Under the pieces are notes generated by a model. It was not told the DNA's origin, did not search any database, and saw only the letters and a program-made list of their open reading frames with translations. Below, one piece after another: positions 45,679 to 54,256 of a stretch of 64,000 bases of DNA. Numbering within the stretch: position 1 is the stretch's first letter; each line of letters begins with the position of its first letter. The position numbers and the translations under genes are program-made. Location: the NCBI GenBank assembly GCA_024278275.1, contig JAJRTN010000172.1:1-64000 (forward strand), written 5' to 3'. Source of the DNA: Candidatus Hydrogenedentota bacterium. Lineage in GTDB: Bacteria; Hydrogenedentota; Hydrogenedentia; Hydrogenedentales; JAJRTN01.

Positions 45679-48147
45679 ATGTCTGCAACATTATCCCCCG
45701 AGGAAGCACAATCGATATCGGTGGCGGACACGCTGGAGCGGCTTGGCGTGGACACCCGCGGCCTGTCGGGGAAAGAAGCGGTGCGGCGGCTGGCCGACTT
45801 TGGCCCGAACGCCCTCGAAGAGAAGCGCGTTCATCCGTTTGTCAAGTTTCTTGCCCACTTCTGGGGCCCCATCCCCTGGATGATTGAGGCGGCGGCGGTG
45901 CTCTCCGCCTTCGAACGGGACTGGGCCGATTTCGGAATCATCGCTGTCATGTTGCTCTTTAACGGCGCCATCGGCTTCTGGCAGGAGCACAAGGCCGACA
46001 ACGCCATCGCCCTCCTCAAACAGCAACTCGCACTCAAAGCGTTGGCCTTGCGTGATGGTGCATGGAAGGTGGTGGAAGCCCGCGAACTGGTCCCCGGGGA
46101 CTGTGTGCGGGTGCGGCTGGGGGAGATCATTCCGGCCGACCTCAAGCTGATAACCGGCGACTACCTGGATGTCGATCAGTCCGCGCTAACCGGGGAGTCG
46201 ATGCCGGTCGAAAAGAAAGCCGGGGATGTCGCGTATTCGGGATCCATCGTGGGCCGGGGAGAAATGGACGGCGTGGTGGTTTCCACCGGCATGGATACCT
46301 TCTTCGGCCGGACGGCGCGGCTTGTCCAGGAAAGCCACGTGGTGAGTCACTACCAGCGCGCCGTGTTACGGGTCGGCCATTTTCTGATTATGTTGACCCT
46401 GGCCCTGGTCGCCCTGATCCTCATGGTCGCCCTCTTCCGCCATACACCGCTGCTTGAAGCGGGCCGCTTCGCCCTGATTCTCACGGTGGCCGCCATTCCC
46501 GTGGCCATGCCGGCGGTGCTCTCCGTCACCATGGCCGTGGGGGCCGTGAAACTCGCCCGGTACAGGGCCATCGTTACGCGCCTGGTGGCCATCGAGGAAA
46601 TGGCGGGCATCGACGTATTGTGTTCGGACAAGACCGGAACGCTGACCCAGAACAAGCTTGTCGTGGAGGATCCCATCGTTTTTTCCGGCCCTTCCGCCGA
46701 AGAAACGATACGGGTGGCGGCACTCGCTTCAAGACGGGAGAATCCCGATCCGATAGACCGGGCCATACTCGAAAAGCTGGCGGCGCTGGGCCAGGAGGCC
46801 ACGGGCACCGTCGAGGATTTTGAGCCCTTTGATCCCGTTACCAAGCGAACGGAAGCGGACGTGGTGGATGGGGAACGGCACTTCAAGGCCGGCAAGGGTG
46901 CGCCTCAAGTCATGCTTGACCTGTGCGGGACCACCGGCGCCGCGCGGGACAAGGTCCAGCAGGCCGTCAATGACCTGGCGGAACGGGGCTACCGTACGCT
47001 GGGGGTTGCCCGCACGGACGACCAGGGCCAATGGACTTTTCTCGGGCTGCTGCCCCTCCAGGATCCACCCCGGGAAGATTCCGCCAAAACGCTCAAAACG
47101 GCAAAGGAAATGGGGATGGCGATCAAGATGGTGACCGGCGATCACCACGCCATTGCCCGGGAACTGGCCGGTCAGTTGGGACTGGGGAAGAACATCCTTA
47201 CCGCGGACAAGCTCGAGGGACTGGATTCGCACGCCTACGAAGAACAGGTCGAAGACGCGGATGGATTCGCCGAAGTCTTTCCCGAGCACAAGTACCGAAT
47301 CGTGCAGGCCCTTCAGCGCCGGGGCCATATCGTGGGCATGACCGGCGACGGAGTCAACGACGCGCCCGCGTTGAAGGAAGCGGATGCGGGTATCGCCGTT
47401 TCCGGCGCGACCGACGCGGCCCGCAGCGCGGCCGATCTCGTGCTTACCGCGCCGGGCTTGTCGGTCATCGTTCTGGCCATCGAGGAGGCGCGAAAAATCT
47501 TTCAGCGGATGACGGCATACGCGACCTACCGAATTGCCGAAACCATCCGCGTGCTGCTTTTCATGACGCTGGCCATTCTAATCTTCGACAGCTACCCCGT
47601 AACCGCGGTCATGATCATCATCCTGGCCTTGCTCAACGATCTGCCCATCATGATGATCGCCTATGACAATGCCAAGGCGACGCCCAAGCCCGCGGGCTGG
47701 GACATGCACAAGGTACTCACCCTGGCCATCGTGCTCGGCGTTGCCGGCGTGTTCGCCAGTTTCGGGATGTACTGGATCGGCAAGGTCTATCTGAAGCTGG
47801 ATTTGCCCACCGTTCAAACGCTCATGTTCCTGAAACTGACGGTCGCGGGACACATGACCATCTATCTTACGCGGACGGGGGAACACCCCTTCTGGCACCG
47901 CCCGTTCCCGTCGCTCGCCTTGCTGGGCACCTCGGAGCTTACCCAAATCGTGGCCACCCTCTTTGCCGTCTACGGCTGGTTCATGGAGCCTATCGGCTGG
48001 TCCCTGGCCCTTTTCGTGTGGGGCTACGCCCTGGTGGAACTGGTCCTCAGCAATGAACTGAAAACACGTGCCTTCCGCCTGGCTACCCATGGGAGGGGCG
48101 CCGAAAAGCGTCACCTTGAGCGAAGCAACCTGCGGCTGCACCCGTGA
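45679..48147 (+). CDS. Plasma-membrane-type (P3A) H+-translocating P-type ATPase
   Basis: DVLCSDKTGTLTQNKLVVEDP, MTGDGVNDAPALKEADAGIAVSGATDAARSAADLVLTAPGLSVI; start at MSATLSPEEAQ. Confidence 0.94.
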   Translation: MSATLSPEEAQSISVADTLERLGVDTRGLSGKEAVRRLADFGPNALEEKRVHPFVKFLAHFWGPIPWMIEAAAVLSAFERDWADFGIIAVMLLFNGAIGFWQEHKADNAIALLKQQLALKALALRDGAWKVVEARELVPGDCVRVRLGEIIPADLKLITGDYLDVDQSALTGESMPVEKKAGDVAYSGSIVGRGEMDGVVVSTGMDTFFGRTARLVQESHVVSHYQRAVLRVGHFLIMLTLALVALILMVALFRHTPLLEAGRFALILTVAAIPVAMPAVLSVTMAVGAVKLARYRAIVTRLVAIEEMAGIDVLCSDKTGTLTQNKLVVEDPIVFSGPSAEETIRVAALASRRENPDPIDRAILEKLAALGQEATGTVEDFEPFDPVTKRTEADVVDGERHFKAGKGAPQVMLDLCGTTGAARDKVQQAVNDLAERGYRTLGVARTDDQGQWTFLGLLPLQDPPREDSAKTLKTAKEMGMAIKMVTGDHHAIARELAGQLGLGKNILTADKLEGLDSHAYEEQVEDADGFAEVFPEHKYRIVQALQRRGHIVGMTGDGVNDAPALKEADAGIAVSGATDAARSAADLVLTAPGLSVIVLAIEEARKIFQRMTAYATYRIAETIRVLLFMTLAILIFDSYPVTAVMIIILALLNDLPIMMIAYDNAKATPKPAGWDMHKVLTLAIVLGVAGVFASFGMYWIGKVYLKLDLPTVQTLMFLKLTVAGHMTIYLTRTGEHPFWHRPFPSLALLGTSELTQIVATLFAVYGWFMEPIGWSLALFVWGYALVELVLSNELKTRAFRLATHGRGAEKRHLERSNLRLHP

Positions 48148-48402
48148 GGTATCACCCTAAAAAAGGCGGTTAAATCGCAGGATTGGTCGTAAGTCATTGT
48201 TGAAAAGTGCTTTACATGCGTCGGTGCATTCACCTCTTGGGGGAGCGGATTTCAACGGCCGCGCCGTTGAGAACCGTCGATATACATCAATGCTGCATGG
48301 CGAAATAAAATGCGTAGAAGCCTCCGCAATAAGGACGCAACGGCCCTTTCCAGGTTCAACCACGAAATACACAAAATACACGAAATGAGTTGTCGTAGTC
48401 CT

Positions 48403-48565
48403 GGTGGGCCTTGACCCACCAAGACGGAAACCTTGACGACGAAACAGCCTCCCTTGAAAAAAGGCCTTTCTCAATTCGTTTGGTGGGCCTTGGCCCACCA
48501 TAACCTTCCCCCATGGCAAGACGGTCTCGCCTCAAACACATAGGCTTGGTGGGCCAAGGCCCACC
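48403..48565. repeat. Three copies of 18-bp palindrome ggtgggcc(tt/aa)ggcccacc (48403-48420 with one mismatch, 48482-48499, 48548-48565)
   Basis: Direct reading; another copy at 56499-56516. Confidence 0.9.
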
Positions 48566-48584
48566 CTGCCTTCGCGGGAAAACG

Positions 48585-48655
48585 TAGAAGCGGCTTCTAC
48601 GTTTTTCGAAACCACGGTTCTCCGCGGAGATGATTGCGGCTATGCCGGGTTAGGT
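48585..48655. repeat. Composite intergenic repeat (gtagaagcggc...ctacgtttttcgaaaccacggttctccgcggagatgatt...gccgggttagg)
   Basis: Copy at 56306-56420; inverted diverged copy at 29361-29435. Confidence 0.75.
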
Positions 48656-48735
48656 TCAAGCCGGTGAAGCCCACCTCCGTCCCGTAGACATTTTATGTTG
48701 CAGATCAAGTCTTATCACGGATTTTTTCCACCGGT

Positions 48736-49983
48736 TTATCCACAGAGCTTTGCGTAGACTGGGCTTCCGCTTTTTTTCAGGGCTTGCACGTAGCGGGCTT
48801 CGTCGTAGGGCTGACCGGTCTGGACCATGCGGAATATGATCTTGAGCCATTTGTCGGCAAGTTTGCGCAGGGCCGTGGCGTAGCCGTCGCCCTTCTCGCG
48901 GCGCAGCTCGTAGTAGGCCCGAGCCCAAGGGCACCAGACGATGGAACTCTTGGCGTAGAGATGCATGGTGTTGCACCAGTATTTGTTGCAACGCTTGCGC
49001 CACCGTACGCACTGGTGCTTGCCGCTCTTGTTTTCGACGGGCGCGGTGCCGCTCAGACAGCGCAGCCCTTGGAAGTCCGCGCCCGCGGTGGTGACGATGG
49101 CCGCGAGCGCGGGGGCGAGGCAATCGCCGGCGCCGGGTAGGCTTCGCATGAGCTTGGCTTCGGGCAGTTCGCCGGCGCGCTCGGCGATGAGCTTGTCGAG
49201 TCTGTCGATGTGGGGCTGCAGGGATTGAAGCTCCGCGGTAATGGCCAGGGCGCAGGCCTCCAGAGCGAGATGGTCGGGGGGGCTTTGCCATTGGACGGCT
49301 TGGACGCGCTTATCGATGCGTTCGAGCCAAAGGGGCTTGAGACCGATGCGGTTGGCCTTGAGGAACTTGATGAGGGTGCTTTTGCGGGCCCGGGCCAGGG
49401 TCTCGGGCCGGGGGAAACGATTGAGAAAACGCCAGGCCACGGGCGAGGTCCAATCACTAAAAAAGTCCAGAACCCCCCGGAAGTATTGGCGAAGGGTCGC
49501 TTTGAGGCGCTGCACAAGGCTCGTGCGGTGCGAGATCAGCTTACGCATTTCCCGGCACAGGCCCGCCAGTTCCTCGGCGGCGGGGTCGCCGGGTTTCAGG
49601 GGACGCAGATCCTGATGGCGCCGGGACAGTTCCACGGCCAGAACATAGCCGTCGCGCTCATCGTTCTTCACGCTGGCCACCGAGTTGCAGTCACGCCAGT
49701 TCTTCGACAGCTTCGGATTGATCGGATAGAGCGTGAAGCCCTCCGCGAGCAAGTGGCCGGCCACCGGTTCCCGCGAACTCTCGATGGCAATCCCAGCCAG
49801 GTTGGGGAAAGCGTGCAGGCTTTCGGCCAGGCGCTTTATCTCCTCGAGGGAGGCGCCCGTCTTGAACTGAGCGAGGATTTCATGGTTCTCGGAGACCACC
49901 GAGACGGCGTTCTCCTCGGTGCCCCAATCCACGCCGGCCCAACATGTTTGCAGCGTTTGCTTCCCTGTCGATTCCTGTTTCAT
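48736..49983 (-). CDS. IS110-family transposase (DEDD)
   Basis: WAGVDWGTEENAVSVVSENHEIL...GIAIESSREPVAGHLLAEGFTLYPINPKLSKNWRD...KNDERDGYVLA; C-term LMRSLPGAGDCLAPALAAIV...LRCLSGTAPVENKSGKHQCVRWRKRCNKYW. Confidence 0.95.
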   Translation of the reverse strand: MKQESTGKQTLQTCWAGVDWGTEENAVSVVSENHEILAQFKTGASLEEIKRLAESLHAFPNLAGIAIESSREPVAGHLLAEGFTLYPINPKLSKNWRDCNSVASVKNDERDGYVLAVELSRRHQDLRPLKPGDPAAEELAGLCREMRKLISHRTSLVQRLKATLRQYFRGVLDFFSDWTSPVAWRFLNRFPRPETLARARKSTLIKFLKANRIGLKPLWLERIDKRVQAVQWQSPPDHLALEACALAITAELQSLQPHIDRLDKLIAERAGELPEAKLMRSLPGAGDCLAPALAAIVTTAGADFQGLRCLSGTAPVENKSGKHQCVRWRKRCNKYWCNTMHLYAKSSIVWCPWARAYYELRREKGDGYATALRKLADKWLKIIFRMVQTGQPYDEARYVQALKKSGSPVYAKLCG

Positions 49984-50084
49984 AATCACCTCGTTTCGGT
50001 TGCGGTTTGGGCGACCGGTTCCCGTTACGTCAAGCCTTATAGAAAAGCGCTCGCAGCGCGGCATTTGATCGTGACTGAATCGGG

Positions 50085-50156
50085 ACGCGACGGTGGCGGA
50101 CAGGCTACGGGTAGCTCTTTTTTGAGCAAGAGCGGAAAGTCCTGCCACCGTCGCCG
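50085..50156 (-). ncRNA. Candidate IS110 bridge RNA core (structured upstream non-coding region)
   Basis: Long imperfect stem gcgacggtggc...agg (50087-50104) / cctgccaccgtcgc (50141-50154) with inner hairpin gctctt/aagagc (50114-50133), upstream of transposase start. Confidence 0.4.
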
Positions 50157-50204
50157 CCCAAACCATTTTGAGCGACAAAACCGGATAATGCCTCACGCGC
50201 CGGT

Positions 50205-50275
50205 CGGTTATCCACAGGCGACAAGCGACTGGGGCCTGTGCCAGGCGGACACCACTTGTCGCCTGTGGATAACCG
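50205..50275. repeat. Perfect 21-bp inverted repeat cggttatccacaggcgacaag / cttgtcgcctgtggataaccg, 29-bp spacer, each arm containing TTATCCACA
   Basis: Direct reading 50205-50225 and 50255-50275. Confidence 0.9.
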
Positions 50276-50530
50276 ACGTGGCAACTATAAAGAGGCCATG
50301 CTGCTTCGTCCCTTACGGAACTGACGTGGGCTTCGCCCACGGGACGAAAACGTGTTCTGCCGCGCGTTCCCACGTGGCGTACCACTGGCAGACAAGCCGC
50401 CCAGGTTGCGGCGGCGAAGGAATTGGATTGGGGAACGAGACAAGCGATTATCGGGGAACTTCGGCGCGGAATGGAGGATCCCGTCATGGGGCTTTGCGGC
50501 CCTTATCCACCGCATGATAGGCTTTCCGTC

Positions 50531-52690
50531 ATGGCCCGATTCGACCCCGCACAAGATATCCCGACCCCACGCCGACGCGGCTGCGGCGGCGTGTTTTTCT
50601 GCGTCATGCTCGTCGTGGGCGCGGGCTGGGGCGCGGCGCTGGGCGTCTTCGTATGGGTTCTCGAAGACGCCAAGACCACTATCGCGGCGCTGGAAGACTT
50701 CCGGCCCAAGATCGGCACGAAGGTCTACTCCGCCGACGGGGAACTGCTGGGCGAATTCTCGAACGAGGAAAAACGCCAACTCGTCCGGCTGAGCGAAATG
50801 CCGCTCTACCTGCAAAAAGCCTTCGTGGCCACGGAAGACGACAAGTTCTTCGACCACCGGGGGGTCCGGCCCGACGCCATTATCAATGCCCTCGTTTACA
50901 CGATCCAGCACGGCCGCACCCGGGGCGGCAGCACCATCACCCAGCAGGTGGTGCGCAACGTGGAGAGCCTGGGCGTGGGACAGGAGCGCAAACTCCAGCG
51001 CAAGATCCGCGAGGCCATCGTGGCCCTCCAGGTGGAACGTGAATTCACCAAGGACGAGATACTGGAGTTGTACCTCAACCAGATTTTCCTGGGTATTTCC
51101 GCGTGGGGCGTGGAATCGGCTTCGTGGCAGTATTTTGGAAAGAGCTGCACCGACTTGACCCTCGGCGAGGCCGCGACGCTGGCCGGACTCACGCGCGCCC
51201 CCAACGCGCAGGAGCCCATTCATCATTTCGACAACGCCCTCGCGCGACGGAACGTGGTGCTGGGGCAGATGCTTGAAAACGGATTCATCAGCCGGAAGGA
51301 GTATGATGGCGCGGTCGCTGAAGATCTGGCGGCCTCGATTATCACGCCCGAGGAACGGGCGGCCCGGCGCGCCTCCGGAAAGGGGGTCTGGACGCCCAAC
51401 CAGTTCCAGGCCCCCTACTTCGTGGAGGAAGTTCGCGCCTTCATGCTCGACCGATTCCCCAAGGAGGAGGTCTTCGAGGACGGCCTGGAGGTGCATACCA
51501 CTCTCGACATGCGCCTCCAGCGCGCGGCGGAGGAGGTTCTCCTCTCCGCATTGGACGAATTCGACGCGAAGAAGCTGAAATATCTCCAGGCCCGCGACCG
51601 GGAGAAGGAATTCACGCCCGTTTCGGGGGCCTTGGTGTGCATCGACAACCGGGAGCCCTACCAGGGCTGGGTCCGCGCCCTGGTGGGCGGGCGGGACTTC
51701 CAGAAGGACAAGTTCAACAAGGCAACCCAGGCCCTCCGTCAGCCGGGCTCCAGCGTGAAACCCTTCGTGTGGGCCCTGGCCATCAACAGCGGCATGACGG
51801 CTTCAACAGTGGTTATCGACGAGCCTTTTGAACAGTTGGACGGCGCGGGCAACGTGTGGCGTCCCAAGAACTTCACCGGCGATTTCCGCGGCCCCATGCC
51901 CATTCGCCTGGCCCTGGAAAAGTCCGTCAATATCGTATCCATCAAGCTTGCCCAGCAACTCGGCGCGCCACGGGTCATCTCCCTGTACCGGAACTGTGGC
52001 ATCACCACGCCTATCGACAACACGGTGGGGCTCACCATTGCCCTGGGCACGCCGGTGGTCCGGGTCATTGACCAGTGCGTGGCCTACTCGGTCTTTGCCA
52101 ACGGCGGCGCGCGTTACGACTACCTCATGGTCCCTGAAGTGCGCGACCGCGACGGCCTGGTACGGTACCGCCACGAGAAGGACGACACCGGGGCGCGGTC
52201 CGGACCGGAACAGGTGATGGACCCCCGCGTGGCCTTCATCATGACCCATCTCATGGAAGGCGTGGCCCGCTTTGGAAGCGGCGCCCGAAGCCGTGCCCTC
52301 GACCGTCCCCGTGCCGGCAAAACGGGTACCACCAATGAAAGTCGAAATGTATGGTTCTGCGGCTTCACCCCGGACTACACCTGCGTCGTATGGCTGGGCT
52401 ACGACGACAACCGGCCCCTGGGAAAAGGCGTCAACTACACCGGCGGGCGGCTGGCCTGTCCCATCTGGACCCAATTCATGATCCGCGCCCACGAGGGCCT
52501 GCCCAAACGCCATTTCGTGGAACCCGACGGAATCGTCTGGTACAACATCGACCGGGAAACGGGCGTGCAGGGCGGCAACTACCCCGAGGCCTATCTCGCC
52601 GAGGGACCACCGCCGCCCACCGAATGGTATGGCGATCTCTACCCGGACACGGATGGAGAACTCGACGCCAACCTGCTGGAGGACCTGTAG
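50531..52690 (+). CDS. Penicillin-binding protein 1A (transglycosylase/transpeptidase)
   Basis: AFVATEDDKFFDHRGVRPDAI...GGSTITQQVVRN...LNQIFLG; TPase ALRQPGSSVKPFVWALA, RPRAGKTGTTNESRNVWFCGF. Confidence 0.95.
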   Translation: MARFDPAQDIPTPRRRGCGGVFFCVMLVVGAGWGAALGVFVWVLEDAKTTIAALEDFRPKIGTKVYSADGELLGEFSNEEKRQLVRLSEMPLYLQKAFVATEDDKFFDHRGVRPDAIINALVYTIQHGRTRGGSTITQQVVRNVESLGVGQERKLQRKIREAIVALQVEREFTKDEILELYLNQIFLGISAWGVESASWQYFGKSCTDLTLGEAATLAGLTRAPNAQEPIHHFDNALARRNVVLGQMLENGFISRKEYDGAVAEDLAASIITPEERAARRASGKGVWTPNQFQAPYFVEEVRAFMLDRFPKEEVFEDGLEVHTTLDMRLQRAAEEVLLSALDEFDAKKLKYLQARDREKEFTPVSGALVCIDNREPYQGWVRALVGGRDFQKDKFNKATQALRQPGSSVKPFVWALAINSGMTASTVVIDEPFEQLDGAGNVWRPKNFTGDFRGPMPIRLALEKSVNIVSIKLAQQLGAPRVISLYRNCGITTPIDNTVGLTIALGTPVVRVIDQCVAYSVFANGGARYDYLMVPEVRDRDGLVRYRHEKDDTGARSGPEQVMDPRVAFIMTHLMEGVARFGSGARSRALDRPRAGKTGTTNESRNVWFCGFTPDYTCVVWLGYDDNRPLGKGVNYTGGRLACPIWTQFMIRAHEGLPKRHFVEPDGIVWYNIDRETGVQGGNYPEAYLAEGPPPPTEWYGDLYPDTDGELDANLLEDL

Positions 52691-52709
52691 CCCACGGCAA
52701 CACACCGCC

Positions 52710-53391
52710 ATGATCACGAAGACCACCATCACGCTGAGTTTTCTCTCCTTCGCCACTTTCCTGGGCGGCATGCTCCTCGCCCGTTGGGATATGGTTCCGC
52801 CCCTGGCGGGACTCGCCCTCTTCGTGCTCGGCGGCATGTTGGGCATGGCCGCCGTGGGTTTCGCCATTGCGGTCATGTTCACCGGGCAAGGCTATGGCGT
52901 GGCCATGGCGGGCATGCTCGGCGCCCTGCCCTTCATTGCGCTCCTCGGCGGGGCGCTCGGCGCCATGCGGTACCCCGCCATCAACGATATCACCACGGAT
53001 CCCGACAACCCGCCCGCGATTCTCGGTGAGGACAAGCCGGCCCGGCCGGCCGGGGAAATCATCCGCCGGTACTACCCCGATATCGTCGCCCTGACCTGCG
53101 ATCTGCCCCCCCGAAACCGCTTACGCGCAAGCCCTCTCCCTCGCCCGCGCGCCGCGCCGGCATTGGACGATCACGGACGAGCAGAGACAGGCACGGACCT
53201 TCCACGGCGTGGCCACCACCACCCTCTTCCACTTCAAGGACGATTTCACCGTGCGTGTCACCCCCACGAAAGACGGCGGCAGCCGCATCGACATGCGATC
53301 CAGGTCCCGCGTGGGCAAAAGCGACCTCGGCGCCAACGCCCGCCGCATCCGAACGTTTCTTGACGCCCTCGCCCCCCTGCTCGAACGGTAG
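52710..53391 (+). pseudogene. DUF1499-like membrane protein gene interrupted by a 1-nt frameshift in a C7 tract (53106-53112)
   Basis: Frame 1: MITKTTITLSFLSF...IIRRYYPDIVALTCDLPP; continues in another frame as ETAYAQALSLARAPRRHWTITDEQRQARTFHGVATTTLFHFKDDFTVRVTPTKDGGSRIDMRSRSRVGKSDLGANARRIRTFLDAL. Confidence 0.8.
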
Positions 53392-53531
53392 CCCCGGGGA
53401 GAAGGTGTCGATTCTGCGTCGACAATGATTTTCCGAAACAAGTTTGGCCCTATCCCCCGGCCCATTCCGAATTTCCCGGGCCGTCATCCCTGGAAACAGG
53501 GGCTTGGCATGTCGTGAACGGCGGCCTTGTT

Positions 53532-54254
53532 TCAAGGGAGGGTGCGCAATACCCCGGGCAGTTCGGAGAGGTCGCGGATTTTCACCTCGGGCACGTTCTC
53601 CGGTGCGTCGTCCATGTGATGCCAATGCCGGCTCTCCACCAGCACGGCGGTCATGCCCGCGCCGTGGGCACCGCAGACATCGCGGTGGGGCTTATCGCCC
53701 ACGTACCACGTTTCCTTCGGAGAAAGCCCCATACGGTCAAGAGCATGGTGAAAAATGCGGGGATCGGGTTTGTTGACGCCATACTCCGCCGAAAAGACGG
53801 TGAACTCGAAGTAGGGCATGATGCCTGCTTCTTCAAAACGTTCGCGAAGGTACGCGGCACCGTTGAAGGTGTTGGAAACCACCCCCATGCGGAGCCCCAA
53901 GTCCGCCAGGGCCTGGAGCGCCGGGCGCACGTGGGGGTAGACGGGCCGCGCTTCCCACCGTTCCATGAGGTAGCGCCAATACTCGATGCGCTCCGCCGTG
54001 GCCGCCTCCCCCTTGCGTTCAAGCCACTCGGCGATCATGGGCCGGGGATCCAGGGCCGGGCGCGGCGGATCAAACATCACATAGCGCCGAATACAGTCCT
54101 CCGACATGGCCACGAACCAGTCCACGTCGCCCCCATCCGGCAGCCCGTAGGGAAAGGCCGCGGGAAAGGTCTCCGCGTCATAGCGGTCGCCCGACTCGAG
54201 CAACACCCCGCCCATATCGAGCAGGATCGCGGTGGGGCGGGTAAGTCCGGACAC
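53532..54254 (-). CDS. HAD-superfamily hydrolase (HAD-IA-like)
   Basis: AILLDMGGVLLESG...LGLRMGVVSNTFNG...GVNKPDPRIFHHALDRMGLSPKETWYVGDKPHRDVCGAHGAGM. Confidence 0.92.
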   Translation of the reverse strand: MSGLTRPTAILLDMGGVLLESGDRYDAETFPAAFPYGLPDGGDVDWFVAMSEDCIRRYVMFDPPRPALDPRPMIAEWLERKGEAATAERIEYWRYLMERWEARPVYPHVRPALQALADLGLRMGVVSNTFNGAAYLRERFEEAGIMPYFEFTVFSAEYGVNKPDPRIFHHALDRMGLSPKETWYVGDKPHRDVCGAHGAGMTAVLVESRHWHHMDDAPENVPEVKIRDLSELPGVLRTLP

Positions 54255-54256
54255 CC

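Larger units (their letters stand above)
48700..50200 (-). mobile_element. IS110-family insertion sequence (boundaries approximate)
   Basis: Intact IS110-type transposase with about 200-300 nt non-coding upstream segment; exact ends not determinable from one copy. Confidence 0.7.

Noticed and set aside
48736-50217. ttatccacag direct repeat spaced about 1.47 kb apart as IS110 ends
   Set aside because: The left copy contains the transposase stop codon, so the element would have no right non-coding end; more likely independent DnaA-box-like sequences
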